Shown here: positions 54,156 to 63,164 of the stretch, in pieces
Layout of the letters: each line of letters starts with the position of its first letter
Numbering within the stretch: position 1 is the first letter of the stretch
Assembly: GCF_014207655.1 (NCBI RefSeq)
Contig: NZ_JACHHJ010000001.1
Coordinates: forward strand, 310,001 to 374,000
Direction: 5' to 3'
Length of the DNA: 64,000 nucleotides
Source: Geomicrobium halophilum
Lineage (GTDB): Bacteria > Bacillota > Bacilli > Bacillales > Marinococcaceae
Position numbers and translations under genes: made by a program
Notes under the pieces: generated by a model
Databases searched by the model: none
The model's input: the letters and a program-made list of their open reading frames with translations, nothing else
What the model was told of the DNA's origin: nothing

Positions 54156-55051
54156 CATCCTGTCGTGCAAAGGTACGATTCACTTTCTATTTGAATGGCA
54201 GTGTGGGAAATGTGAAAATCTTCTTTTAGCATTTGTGTAGCATTCTTCAATAACTGATCACGATTGATCCCGTCCTCCACAACGAGGTGACAGCTTAATG
54301 ACGGGAAGTCTGAAGTGATGGACCACAAGTGTAAGTCATGTACGGACTTAACATGCTGCAGCGCTTTTAGTTGTGTTTCTACATGTTGCAAGGAAATCAA
54401 AGGTGGTTTTCCTTCCATCAGCACATGGACCGAATCTTTGGTAATACGAAACCCGGTGGTTAAAATGATGAGTGATACCATCATGCTTACGATTGGATCA
54501 GCGAGGGTCCAATTAAATAAAAGAATCAAAAGCGCAGCAATCAGAACCCCAATGGTACTAAGGATATCCCCGAGGACATGCAAAAAGGCCCCTCTCAGAT
54601 TCAAGTTCTCTTTGACATCTCCGCCACGCATTAGAATCCAAGCGATGAGTAAGTTGATCATAAGAGCAATACCTGCAACTAACAATACACCCGCTCCGGC
54701 AACGTCCGGCGGCGCAAAAAAACGTTGAATCGCTTGCCCAATGACAAATATCGAAATTCCAATCAGCAGTACCCCGTTGGTAAGGGCCGCAAGGATCTCA
54801 AAGCGCTTGTAGCCAAACGTCTTGCTCCTGCTTGAGCCACGTTCGCCGATTTTAAAAGCGAGAAGTGCCAGGCCGATCGCAAAAAAATCACTTAGCATAT
54901 GTGTAGCATCAGCAAGAAGTGCCAGACTATTGGTGACAAGAGCGCCAATAACCTCAGCAAGTACGAGGGTGAAAATCAATAAGAGAGCAAGGAGAAGGGC
55001 TTTCTTATTGTTTGTATGCACATGGTGATGACCATGATGAGAATGGGTCAC
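54152..55051 (-). CDS. czcD: Cation diffusion facilitator (zinc efflux, CzcD-like)
   Basis: The 299-residue CDF antiporter has a His-rich N-terminus (MTHSHHGHHHVH), six helices and the zinc site pairs LADATHMLSDF (TM2) and HVLGDILS (TM5). The cytoplasmic C-terminal domain (about 210-295) contains VHDLHLW, as in ZnT/CzcD proteins. It exports zinc and possibly cobalt or cadmium. It lies 12 bases after an ArsR-type sensor gene and is controlled by it. Confidence 0.93.
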   Translation of the reverse strand: MTHSHHGHHHVHTNNKKALLLALLLIFTLVLAEVIGALVTNSLALLADATHMLSDFFAIGLALLAFKIGERGSSRSKTFGYKRFEILAALTNGVLLIGISIFVIGQAIQRFFAPPDVAGAGVLLVAGIALMINLLIAWILMRGGDVKENLNLRGAFLHVLGDILSTIGVLIAALLILLFNWTLADPIVSMMVSLIILTTGFRITKDSVHVLMEGKPPLISLQHVETQLKALQHVKSVHDLHLWSITSDFPSLSCHLVVEDGINRDQLLKNATQMLKEDFHISHTAIQIESESYLCTTGC

Positions 55052-55063
55052 TGAAATCCCTCC

Positions 55064-55357
55064 TTATTCGTGCAAGGCATGTTTAATGGTTTGTTCGAGA
55101 ACATCAAGGACGTGCTGATCCTCTGGTGAATAATAAATCGTGGTTCCGTCCCTTCTAGACTTAACAAGGCGAAGATTTTTTAAAAATCGCAGTTGGTGAG
55201 AGACCGTTGATTGACCTAGCGATAAACGCTCGACAATCGTACTTACCGAGCATTCTCCTTTCGATAGCAAGTGTAGAATTTGAATTCTTGTAGGATCAGA
55301 TAGAGCCTTAAAGGTTTGCGAGACGAGAAATAACGTCTCTTCATCGAGATTAGACAT
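55064..55357 (-). CDS. czrA: ArsR/SmtB-family zinc sensor (CzrA-like)
   Basis: The 97-residue winged-helix repressor has the DNA-reading helix in [15 protein letters not shown]. The C-terminal helix holds Asp 80, His 82, His 93 and His 96, exactly the spacing of the alpha-5 zinc site of CzrA. There are no alpha-3 cysteines, so arsenite sensing is unlikely. Zinc binding should release the operator upstream and induce the efflux gene. It is the first gene of the czrA-czcD operon. Confidence 0.93.
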   Translation of the reverse strand: MSNLDEETLFLVSQTFKALSDPTRIQILHLLSKGECSVSTIVERLSLGQSTVSHQLRFLKNLRLVKSRRDGTTIYYSPEDQHVLDVLEQTIKHALHE

Positions 55358-55373
55358 TGGAAAACTCCTCTAT

Positions 55374-55393
55374 ATATGATCATATAATCATAT
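55374..55393 (-). promoter_or_regulatory. CzrA-type operator
   Basis: ATATGAT-6 bases-ATCATAT forms a perfect 7-base dyad just before czrA. It resembles the 12-2-12 operators of ArsR-family regulators. Confidence 0.7.
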
Positions 55394-55454
55394 TTTAACA
55401 TTTACATGAAAAGGAAAAAAGAGAAGATTAAAGGGCTGCCCCAAAATCCCATTT

Positions 55455-55592
55455 TCGCTGAGTTCTTCGCTGCAGCGCCGAATCATCGTGTTGTACGCTG
55501 AATCCCCTGTTGTTTACTGAGTATGGAATTTAGAGCTGAAATATGGGGCCAGACCGCCGAAAAGGGGATGAGAAGCGCTGAATGAATCATGG
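55455..55592. repeat. CGCYGAA spaced-motif array 3
   Basis: Cores CGCTGAG, GCGCCGAAT, TACGCTGAAT, GAGCTGAA, CCGCCGAA and AAGCGCTGAAT occur at roughly 17-22 base steps (one double step), all in the same orientation. The unit GTACGCTGAAT is shared with array 2. Confidence 0.55.
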
Positions 55593-55660
55593 ATGAATAT
55601 GGAAAATTGGGTGCGCGGAATAATATGAGGGGAACCGGTCATTGTGAAGTTGTGCTTTGC

Positions 55661-55698
55661 AAAAATATCCGTTGCGATTGTTTTCATCACAACGGATG
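55661..55698 (-). terminator. Terminator of the DUF4328-SDR operon
   Basis: ATCCGTTG(T/C)GAT arms form a 12-base stem with seven-base loop, followed on the minus strand by ATTTTT. Confidence 0.75.
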
Positions 55699-55731
55699 TA
55701 AGGACTTGCGGTACAGCTGCTTTTTCTACCC

Positions 55732-56463
55732 TTATAAATAGTTTCTTATATCAAGCATTTTTCCGTTTGTAGCGTCTGGGTCTTCCAATAATCGCAACAT
55801 GGCCTTGGCAGTAACATCAGGATCCACGAGGTCTCCCTTTTCTTTATAAGCACGAAATGTGTCTACATGCTTGAAAGAAGCTTTCGAAGTTTCACGAATC
55901 GTTGTTTGCATGCTTGTATCGACGATCCCTGGCGCGACGGATAGAAAACGGGCGGGTTGTTCGGTATCGTTTTGTTCAAGGGCAGCGGTTTTTGTAAACA
56001 TATCAAGTCCTGCTTTTCCTGTGCAGTACGCACTCCAACCTTCCGTTGGCTTTCTTCCGGCTCCTGAACTAATATTTAAAACGGTCCGCTCTGCCGAAAA
56101 TGATTCACTTTGTTTGAGAAATTCTCTCGTCGCGATCATTGGGGCACTGATGTTTACAGTTATGCTTTTTGCGATTTCGTGTGGATCATTTTCATCAGCC
56201 GTTCCAACAGGAGAGACAATTCCGGCGTTATTTACCAATGTGATAGATGTACAGTTTTGTTCTTCAATGTTTGTGAAAATCGTCTCAAACGTTTGAATAA
56301 GTGCATCGACATTGCTAACGTCCACTTGGTAAGTATACAGTTGATCATCTTCTGCGATTTCTGTACGTGCAAGGGCATGCACAGTTGAACCTTCCTCGAG
56401 AAAAGCATCCCGCATGGCAGCCCCTAAACCTTTGGAGGCACCTGTAATAATGATATGTTCCAT
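55732..56463 (-). CDS. Short-chain dehydrogenase (YueD/benzil reductase type)
   Basis: The 243-residue classical SDR has TGASKGLG at the N-terminus, LVNNAGIV, ISSGAG and YCTGK (catalytic Ser, Tyr, Lys). The (S)-benzoin-forming benzil reductase or sepiapterin reductase-like group fits by overall pattern, including DTSMQTTIRETSKASF. Real substrate unknown. It follows the DUF4328 gene by seven bases on the minus strand. Confidence 0.9.
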   Translation of the reverse strand: MEHIIITGASKGLGAAMRDAFLEEGSTVHALARTEIAEDDQLYTYQVDVSNVDALIQTFETIFTNIEEQNCTSITLVNNAGIVSPVGTADENDPHEIAKSITVNISAPMIATREFLKQSESFSAERTVLNISSGAGRKPTEGWSAYCTGKAGLDMFTKTAALEQNDTEQPARFLSVAPGIVDTSMQTTIRETSKASFKHVDTFRAYKEKGDLVDPDVTAKAMLRLLEDPDATNGKMLDIRNYL

Positions 56464-56470
56464 TTTTTCA

Positions 56471-57127
56471 TCACTCCTTATTTTGTATGGCTATTTGCTG
56501 GTTGCTGATCCTTACAATGATGATCCATGCTAGGCATCCGGCAAGAAACAGAGTGAATTCGGATATACTCGTCATTAATGCATCGTTTCGCAACATCTGC
56601 ACGGTCGCCCCTTCTTCAGTAAAAAAACCACGGGAAGCAGCGATTAACATGGAGAAAAGAAACAACAACCACCAGATGACGATGGTTCCTTTGTTCGATT
56701 TTCTGTTCAGTGCATTTGCCTGTGCTTTGGTCAACTGCAGGGTTGAAACCAAGGGAAGAAAGAAATTCACAAACGGAATTAAGTAAAAAGAAACCGCCCA
56801 CCCTGGGGTATAGATGCTTCCTTCAAGCTGCAAAGCGTATGCATTTTCATGTATACGATAGATCCAGATTAAGAAAAACACAGCAGTTGCTAATAAGAAA
56901 ATGATGCGGGGAAGGATAATCACAAGGCTCAAAAACCCGAGCGTTTCTACCGTGTCACTGCGTAATTCGCCGGGAGTTGTTTCTGGCGGATACTCCGCAA
57001 GGACGAACCATTCATATAAACTGGAGATCGAAAAGGCAAGCGCAAACAATGTAGCAAAAGCTAATGGAATCAACAAGCGACGTTTTCTAGAGGTTGGATC
57101 CTGATATCTCGTTGTTACGCTGGCCAT
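56471..57127 (-). CDS. DUF4328-type membrane protein
   Basis: The 218-residue protein has five to six hydrophobic segments and the motifs FLIWIYRIHENAYAL and GWAVSFYLIPFVNFFLP, which are typical of the DUF4328 family (unknown function). It is co-directional with the SDR gene and probably in one transcript. Confidence 0.75.
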   Translation of the reverse strand: MASVTTRYQDPTSRKRRLLIPLAFATLFALAFSISSLYEWFVLAEYPPETTPGELRSDTVETLGFLSLVIILPRIIFLLATAVFFLIWIYRIHENAYALQLEGSIYTPGWAVSFYLIPFVNFFLPLVSTLQLTKAQANALNRKSNKGTIVIWWLLFLFSMLIAASRGFFTEEGATVQMLRNDALMTSISEFTLFLAGCLAWIIIVRISNQQIAIQNKE

Positions 57128-57333
57128 AAATATCTGACACCTTTTCTAAGTAATCCATACTATGTAAAATATATCAAAATCAGATCTAAAATGCGAAGGT
57201 CACATGTATGATTGATAGAATCAACAGGAAGAGGGTGCCCCATAATTGGCAGAAGAAAACCCGGCTACGAACCGGGTTAAAGAATATCTGTGCGGCATAG
57301 GGAAATAGGCGTTTGAAGAAAAAGAGGGTTCCT

Positions 57334-58812
57334 CTAACGCTTCCTCCCCGTTGCTTGTCTTTTCGAGTCTAGTGGGTGTACGAAAGACGGTCGGTGATTT
57401 TTGTATGGCATTGGCATTCGCAATAAAAGATCGGAAAGTGCTTTCGCATTGAAGGGTAAAAACGGCCACAAGTAAGGCGTATTCAAGATTTTTGTTTTCA
57501 CAAGCATTAAGAAGATGATAAGGCCAATGATCAAAAAGCCGTATAAGGAGAAGAAACCGACAGAAAGAACTAGGGCAATTCGAATCAGAACATTACATAA
57601 CCCTAGTTCATAACTAGGTGTTGCGTATCCGGCCATGGCACTGACGGCTGCATACATCACGACTTCATTCGTAAAAACACCTGTTTCAACGCCAATCTCT
57701 CCGATCAGAATGGCAGCAACAAGTCCAAGGGCTGTTGCCAACGCATCTGGTGTATGAATCGCGGCCATTCTCAGGACTTGTAACCCAAATTCAGCGATAA
57801 GAATTTGCCAAAATATAGGTATGTTAAAATCTTCTTCCACGCCGATGAACCCCCACACGTCTGGTCCTAACGCTTCATTGTCAGCGATTAGAAACCATAC
57901 GGGAAGAAGGAAAATGGAGACAAAAACGGCTAAGAAACGAACCCACCGCAGGAAAAAGCCGACGATCGGCTCTTGCCGGTATTCCTCTGCATGCTGCAAA
58001 TGATGAAAGTAGGTCGTAGGGACAATCATCGCAACATTTGAGCCATCGACTAAAATTAAAACATGCCCTTCCATGAGGTGTACGGCTGCTGTATCGGGAC
58101 GCTCTGTGTATCGTACTTGAGGGAACGGTACCAAACTTTTTTTGATCAGGAATTCTTCGATGGTCTTTTCTGCCATTGGCACCCCGTCAATATCAATGGC
58201 GTTAATTTTCTTTTTTAAACGGCGCATGAGTTCTGGGTCAGCAACATTATCAATGTAGCTGATGACAACGTCTGTTTTCGAGCGGCGACCCACTTGCATA
58301 GGTTCCATAATTAAAGCGGGGTCACGTACTCGGCGTCGGATGAGACCGCTATTAAAGACAAGGGTTTCTACAAAGCCATCTTTGGAGCCGCGGGCAACGC
58401 GCTCCATATCGGGTTCCTGGGGTTCTCGTACGGGGTATTCCCGAACATCCATAAGTATAGCTTCGCTGCATCCTTCTACGATAAGAGCAGCTTGACCGGA
58501 AAGGATTTGCGTTATTAATTCTTCCAGTACATCTTCCCGTTCTAATTCAATGATGGGGATCATGCTTTGTTCCAGTCGTGTAAGGGGGTCTTTTGAAAGT
58601 GCTCCCTCTTCAAGTTTGGACAGATTTTCAATGATTTGCGTCACTACTAAATCATTTGCGAACGCATCGAGGGCATAAAGGGACATCGCCTTGCCCCCGA
58701 AATGATATTCTTGTTCAACAATATCAAAATTTTTATCTACACGGAGTTGTTTCTGTAGTAAGGAGACATTACTTTCATAGTCACTGCCGAGTTTTTTTGC
58801 ACGTTTTCTCAT
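57334..58812 (-). CDS. GerA-family spore protein, SpoVAF-like
   Basis: The 492-residue protein belongs to the GerA/SpoVAF family of inner spore membrane proteins involved in germination. A large hydrophilic N-terminal part (FVETLVFNSGLIRRRVRDP, VHLMEGHVLILVDGS) is followed by five or six helices with HHLQHAEEYRQ before and PYLWPFLPFNAKALSD after. Length and motifs agree best with SpoVAF, and no gerB/gerC-type gene follows. No other spoVA genes are adjacent, so it is an orphan copy. ATG 58812 has AAAGGAGGG upstream. Confidence 0.87.
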   Translation of the reverse strand: MRKRAKKLGSDYESNVSLLQKQLRVDKNFDIVEQEYHFGGKAMSLYALDAFANDLVVTQIIENLSKLEEGALSKDPLTRLEQSMIPIIELEREDVLEELITQILSGQAALIVEGCSEAILMDVREYPVREPQEPDMERVARGSKDGFVETLVFNSGLIRRRVRDPALIMEPMQVGRRSKTDVVISYIDNVADPELMRRLKKKINAIDIDGVPMAEKTIEEFLIKKSLVPFPQVRYTERPDTAAVHLMEGHVLILVDGSNVAMIVPTTYFHHLQHAEEYRQEPIVGFFLRWVRFLAVFVSIFLLPVWFLIADNEALGPDVWGFIGVEEDFNIPIFWQILIAEFGLQVLRMAAIHTPDALATALGLVAAILIGEIGVETGVFTNEVVMYAAVSAMAGYATPSYELGLCNVLIRIALVLSVGFFSLYGFLIIGLIIFLMLVKTKILNTPYLWPFLPFNAKALSDLLLRMPMPYKNHRPSFVHPLDSKRQATGRKR

Positions 58813-58900
58813 AATAACCCTCCTTTCGATCTTTATTGTTTGCACATTGAACACTTACATACGTAAGATAAAGAAAGGATTACGGATTTCAAAAGAATGG

Positions 58901-58929
58901 TTGACAGTATATTTTTCCCTCTGTATAGT
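58901..58929 (+). promoter_or_regulatory. Sigma-A promoter of mgtE transcript
   Basis: TTGACA, 17-base spacer, TATAGT, about 40 bases before the M-box. Confidence 0.8.
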
Positions 58930-58967
58930 CAAAAACGTACCGTGATCGTGCTGATCTATATAATCTC

Positions 58968-59190
58968 GTTAGGTGAGGCTCCTGTATGGAGACATGCTGC
59001 TGCCCAAAAATGTCCAAAGACGCCAATGGGTGAACAGAAATCATCGAGCTAAGGTGATTTTTAATGCAGCTGGCAACGTCCTATGCCATGCAGTGCTAAA
59101 GCTCTACGACGGAGGCGCAAACCTAAGCAAATCGATAGGCTTTGCTTTCTTGCATCAACCGCCTTCCGTTGTTATAAGGCGGTTTTTATG
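58968..59190 (+). ncRNA. M-box (ykoK) magnesium riboswitch
   Basis: The leader contains the conserved M-box elements in order: GTTAGGTGAGGCTCCTGTAT, GGAGACATGCTGCTGCCC, AAAAATGTCCAAAGACGCCA, ATGGGTGAACAG and later GCTCTACGACGGAGGCG. It ends in a terminator stem at 59157-59187 (ACCGCCTT / AAGGCGGTTTTT). Magnesium binding is known to favour the terminator in this class, reducing expression of the transporter downstream. Confidence 0.95.
59157..59187 (+). terminator. Riboswitch-controlled terminator
   Basis: AACCGCCTT and AAGGCGGTTTTT stem with a T-run at the end of the M-box. Confidence 0.85.
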
Positions 59191-59226
59191 ATTGGTAAAG
59201 AAATTGAAAGAGGAGGTGAGGGGCGC

Positions 59227-59334
59227 TTGGTTCCCTGTTCGAGTACCAATGATTCTACAGTCAACATCAACATAGTCTGGCCGCCCCTCACTGTATATGG
59301 GGGACGGCTGGCAGGGAGGGATAAGCGTGGTTAA
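59227..59334 (+). CDS. Candidate leader peptide ORF overlapping mgtE start
   Basis: A TTG codon at 59227 lies seven bases after a near-perfect AGGAGGTGA site and opens a 35-codon frame (LVPCSSTNDSTVNINIVWPP, then LTVYGG...). It ends at TAA 59332-59334, just after the GTG start of mgtE at 59327. The 5' end of this ORF and its middle form a 10-base inverted repeat (GTGAGGGGCG at 59216, CGCCCCTCAC at 59282). The strong ribosome-binding site has no other obvious use. Confidence 0.45.
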   Translation: MVPCSSTNDSTVNINIVWPPLTVYGGRLAGRDKRG

Positions 59335-60691
59335 GTTAAATGAAGAAACTCGTGCTGCCTACAGCCAGTATCTATTAGATTTACTCCAGGATGGAGAAGA
59401 TACGGTCTTTCGTTCAAAGTTCCTTGATCTTCATCCCGTAGATCAAGTGGAAGTTGTTCACCAAATGAAAGAAGAGGACCGCACGCGGTTTTATGCGATT
59501 ATGACGTCTGCGGAACTTGCAGATATATTCGAGGAACTTGAGCTCGAAGAACAAAAGGATATGGCCCTTGAATGGGAAAATGGAAATATGAGTGATGTCT
59601 TTCATCATATGAATGCCGACGATGTTGCGGATTTTCTCGGAGAATTGGAAGAAGAAGAGCGAGAAAACATTTTAACCGGTATGGAAGATGAAGATGCTGA
59701 GGATGTAAAAGAATTACTCGCGTATGAAGAGGAAACAGCCGGCGCGATCATGACAAAGGAGCTCATCCACCTTCATGAAGCTGAAAAAGTCGGCGATGTC
59801 TTAGGGCGGCTGCGTGAGGAAGCGCCTGATGCTGAAATGATTTATTATTTATATGTCGTCGATGAAAGTGAAAAATTAACCGGTGTTGTTTCCTTACGTG
59901 ATCTTATGGTTGCCTCCCTGGACGAGAAGGTGGGAGATGTGATGAGCCGACGCGTTGTTTCTGTTCATGTCAATGATGACCAGGAAAACGTGGCGCAGCT
60001 TATTCAAAAATATGATTTCCTTGCTGCCCCCGTTGTTTCGGCGCATAATCAGCTTTTGGGAATTGTCACCGTCGATGATGTCATTGATGTGTTTGAGGAA
60101 GAAGCAACCGAAGACCTCGCTGAGTTTTCAACAACAAGGGGGGCAACCGACGCGAACATTTCAGCGTTTCAGGCTGCAAGGAAACGTACACCCTGGATCA
60201 TTTTACTCATGTTTTTTGGGATGATTACAGCTGGGATTATTGGTCAGTTTGAAGAAACGCTGGAGCAGGTCGTACTGCTTTCTGCTTTTATTCCGATGTT
60301 GATGGGTTCTGCTGGAAATGTCGGTACTCAGTCTTTGGCTGTTGTTGTCCGAGGCTTGGCGCTTGGCAATTTCGAAAGAAAAGGTCTCTTCCGTGCTCTG
60401 GTCCGGGAATTTGGGACAGGACTCATGATTGGCATTGCCTGTGCGCTGGCTTTATTAGCGATGATTCCCCTATTTTATGATGGCAATCTCTTTTTGGGAT
60501 TCATTGTTGGGTTTTCGATTTTTATATCGCTTGGGATCGCAGCTGTGATCGGATCGATTGTTCCGTTAATTATTAACCAGCTGAATTTGGACCCTGCCAT
60601 TGCTTCTGGTCCTTTTATAACGACGTTTATTGATGTCGTTTCGATCACCATTTATTTCTCCATCGCAACGATGCTGTTGCAGTTTTTATAG
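59327..60691 (+). CDS. mgtE: Magnesium transporter MgtE
   Basis: The 454-residue MgtE-type channel has the acidic N domain (about 20-130, with Glu-rich helices), two CBS domains (about 130-255, with GVVSLRDLM and GIVTVDDVIDVFEEEATEDL), a connecting helix and five membrane helices with the pore motif MGSAGNVGTQS. It imports magnesium and closes when cytosolic magnesium is high. The GTG start has GGAGGG six bases upstream. Control by the M-box upstream supports the assignment. Confidence 0.95.
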   Translation: MVKLNEETRAAYSQYLLDLLQDGEDTVFRSKFLDLHPVDQVEVVHQMKEEDRTRFYAIMTSAELADIFEELELEEQKDMALEWENGNMSDVFHHMNADDVADFLGELEEEERENILTGMEDEDAEDVKELLAYEEETAGAIMTKELIHLHEAEKVGDVLGRLREEAPDAEMIYYLYVVDESEKLTGVVSLRDLMVASLDEKVGDVMSRRVVSVHVNDDQENVAQLIQKYDFLAAPVVSAHNQLLGIVTVDDVIDVFEEEATEDLAEFSTTRGATDANISAFQAARKRTPWIILLMFFGMITAGIIGQFEETLEQVVLLSAFIPMLMGSAGNVGTQSLAVVVRGLALGNFERKGLFRALVREFGTGLMIGIACALALLAMIPLFYDGNLFLGFIVGFSIFISLGIAAVIGSIVPLIINQLNLDPAIASGPFITTFIDVVSITIYFSIATMLLQFL

Positions 60692-60775
60692 TCTTATAAA
60701 GGATGTGAATCCGGGGTTTTTCGGATTCTAGAGCTGTCGTATTCCCTCGGCGGCTCCTCTTTTTTGAATACACGA

Positions 60776-60818
60776 AAGTCCAGCATCTCCACAATGAAGA
60801 AATGGAGGCGCTGGACTT
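60776..60818. terminator. Terminator between mgtE and cocE-like gene
   Basis: A long stem AAGTCCAGC-CTCC / GGAG-GCTGGACTT followed on the minus strand by TTTCG. It serves mainly the minus-strand operon. Confidence 0.7.
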
Positions 60819-60829
60819 ATGTGTGTAAA

Positions 60830-62485
60830 TCAAGTGATCGGTATAGATAGGTAAGAAGGGTAGTGATCGCCATGCAAAATTGTATCAGCGATCGTCTTCC
60901 CGCCCGTCGTTGTCCGAGAGGTGGTTCCGTTATTTTGGTTAACATCGAAGCGGGGGGCATTGCTCCCGGCTATCGTTAGACGGAGCGCATGCCCTTTTTC
61001 AAATCGGTAACTTGTATCATTAAGGACGGTGTCCACACGTTGTGGAACCCTTGATGCATGGGACTTCCGGCGTATAAAAGTGTCAACGACGTTATAGACA
61101 CTTCCGTCAGGAGCAACATCACTTACCTGAAAAAACAAGTCGATCAGAGGGGAGTGGGGCTTGACCCATACACTTGCCTGAACTCTACCATGTACGTCAC
61201 AAGGGTCAGGCAATGGTTGACTTGTAAAAACTAGAGCGTCCCTTCGATCTTGTAGATCACCTTGTTGAAGTATTCCTGCCATGTGCCCGGCCATTAATAA
61301 GTTCCCGCCCCGCGTGGGAAACGGGTCTTCTGGATTTCTTAGAAGCTGTTCGGAGCGGTTCGTTTCTGGTTTCTTTTTTTCAAGTGTTCCGTTGCCACTT
61401 CGAGAATTGGCACCCATGTGACTGCTAAGGTAGTAGCGCTCTGTGCAAACGTTTTTCGGTGGCCAACTTCTTCTCGCCTCCCAGCTATTATGGCCCATGT
61501 GATAAAAATGAATCGGTTTTTCGGTATTTAATCGTTGCCCTTTTAGCCAGTGATCAAACCATCTGATATGAAGCTCAGTAAGATCTTCAAGTTGCTCTAT
61601 TCCGAGCGTGTCATTTTCAAAAAAGACTTCGCCCACCTGGCCATTTAGCGCTGAATGAGTCCAAGGACCAATCCAAAGCATTTGCTCTCCTCCATATCGT
61701 TCATAAGCCTCTAAAGTTTGCTTAAGAAGAGAATCGAACCATCCCCCGACAAAAAGACCTGGAATTTCAATATTTCCTAATTTCTCTTGAACATTTATCC
61801 ATTGCAACGTTTCTTTAGGCACTTGACTTTTCACAAATTCAAAGTAGAAAGAATGCACGTCAGTATCTCTAAGGGGTTTCCATTTCGTCAAAGGTTGATC
61901 ATGTAGCCATGCTGGTAATTCCTTGATGTAAGCATGGGCAAGTTTAAGCTTTGTGTTACGGTTTTCACGTCTCAATTGATCGGGGAGTATTGATTCCAGG
62001 GCCCAGGTGGCAATGCTCCCCTGATCAAATGGAGTATAAGGGTCTTGAATCATATTGGTCCATGGATCAGCGATCGCCATGACAGGAGCAATTGCGTAGA
62101 GCGATGGAGGGTCTTCTACCGCTGCTGCTAATTGGGTATAGCCGTGATAAGACATCCCAAACATGCCTACTTTACCATTAGAATAGGGGAGTGCGGCCGC
62201 CCATTCTACAGCGTCATAACCGTCCTTCCTTTCATGTACAAAAGGATAAAAGGTTCCATCAGATGCAAAGCGGCCCCGCACATCTTGAAGTATAACCACA
62301 TATCCTGCAGATACCATTCGCTCTACATCCAGATAACCATTGTAGTAATGAGGATTTGTTTTGTCGTAAGGGAGACGAAGGAGAAGGACCGGGTAACATT
62401 GATGATCATTAGGCCGGTAAGCATCAGCCCTTAAAATGACTCCATCTGAACACTTACATTCTACATTTCGTTCGACCTGGATCAA
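60830..62485 (-). CDS. CocE/NonD-family hydrolase (X-Pro dipeptidyl-peptidase fold)
   Basis: The product (about 551 residues) has an alpha/beta-hydrolase domain with nucleophile GMSYHGYTQ and oxyanion region LLRLPYDKT. A helical cap follows, then a C-terminal jelly-roll (about 380-550) with DLFFQVSDVAPDGSVYNVVD, the layout of cocaine esterase and glutaryl acylases. No signal peptide is seen. The TTG at 62485 follows GGAGGA; the frame is open further into the upstream permease gene. It lies last in an operon with OpuC-type genes, so it may process an imported ester or amide. Confidence 0.87.
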   Translation of the reverse strand: MIQVERNVECKCSDGVILRADAYRPNDHQCYPVLLLRLPYDKTNPHYYNGYLDVERMVSAGYVVILQDVRGRFASDGTFYPFVHERKDGYDAVEWAAALPYSNGKVGMFGMSYHGYTQLAAAVEDPPSLYAIAPVMAIADPWTNMIQDPYTPFDQGSIATWALESILPDQLRRENRNTKLKLAHAYIKELPAWLHDQPLTKWKPLRDTDVHSFYFEFVKSQVPKETLQWINVQEKLGNIEIPGLFVGGWFDSLLKQTLEAYERYGGEQMLWIGPWTHSALNGQVGEVFFENDTLGIEQLEDLTELHIRWFDHWLKGQRLNTEKPIHFYHMGHNSWEARRSWPPKNVCTERYYLSSHMGANSRSGNGTLEKKKPETNRSEQLLRNPEDPFPTRGGNLLMAGHMAGILQQGDLQDRRDALVFTSQPLPDPCDVHGRVQASVWVKPHSPLIDLFFQVSDVAPDGSVYNVVDTFIRRKSHASRVPQRVDTVLNDTSYRFEKGHALRLTIAGSNAPRFDVNQNNGTTSRTTTGGKTIADTILHGDHYPSYLSIPIT

Positions 62486-62501
62486 GATAACGTCCTCCAA
62501 T

Positions 62502-63164
62502 TTATTGCGAAGCAGCACTAGCTTTATTCGCAGGGTTTAAGCGACGCTCGATCATCCCCATAATGAGATCGGCAATAATCGCCATAAGTGCAGTTGGTAC
62601 CGCACCGGCCAAAATGATAGCAGTCCCATCGGTGGCATTTGTTCCACGGACAATGATGGCGCCAAGCCCACCTGCACCGACAAATGTACCGATGGCAACG
62701 ATTCCGATGCCAACAACAAGTGCGGTACGAATGCCAGCCATGATTACACTAACCGCGAGGGGAAGTTCTACCTTTCGCAGCAGCTGAAAGCGCGTCATAC
62801 CGGAAGCATGGGCGGCTTCAATGACCGTTTGGTCGACGCTTTTCATTCCCACATACGTATTTTGGATGATGGGAAGAAGGGAGTAGAAAAATAGGGTTGT
62901 GATAACCGTCGTTGTTCCAAGCCCTAAAGTAACCATTAGGAGCGCCATGAAACCTAGGGCTGGAATCGTTTGAATGATACTTCCGAAAGAAAGGACCCAT
63001 TTACTAAGTCTCCCGTATCGTGAAATCAAGATTCCGATTGGAATGGCAACTATAGAGGCAAATAAAACTCCATAGGCAGCCATCAGAAAGTGTCGATAAA
63101 ACTCTTCCCAGATATAATAGCCGTTCTGGGTTACATAGGTTACCAACTGTTCCCCAACCCCCAT
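62502..63164 (-). CDS. Quaternary-amine ABC transporter permease (OpuCB/OpuCD-type)
   Basis: The 220-residue BPD-type permease has five or six helices and the EAA loop VIEAAHASGMTRFQLLRKVELPLA. It resembles the OpuCB/OpuCD subunits of glycine betaine/carnitine/choline importers. Position directly after the binding protein suggests the OpuCD role in an opuCABCD order. Its ATG overlaps the binding-protein stop by one base, with AGGAGGTGA upstream. Confidence 0.9.
   Translation of the reverse strand: MGVGEQLVTYVTQNGYYIWEEFYRHFLMAAYGVLFASIVAIPIGILISRYGRLSKWVLSFGSIIQTIPALGFMALLMVTLGLGTTTVITTLFFYSLLPIIQNTYVGMKSVDQTVIEAAHASGMTRFQLLRKVELPLAVSVIMAGIRTALVVGIGIVAIGTFVGAGGLGAIIVRGTNATDGTAIILAGAVPTALMAIIADLIMGMIERRLNPANKASAASQ

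Noticed and set aside
58973-59191. 72-codon frame across the M-box
   Set aside because: The sequence is explained by riboswitch structure and the frame has no ribosome-binding site.
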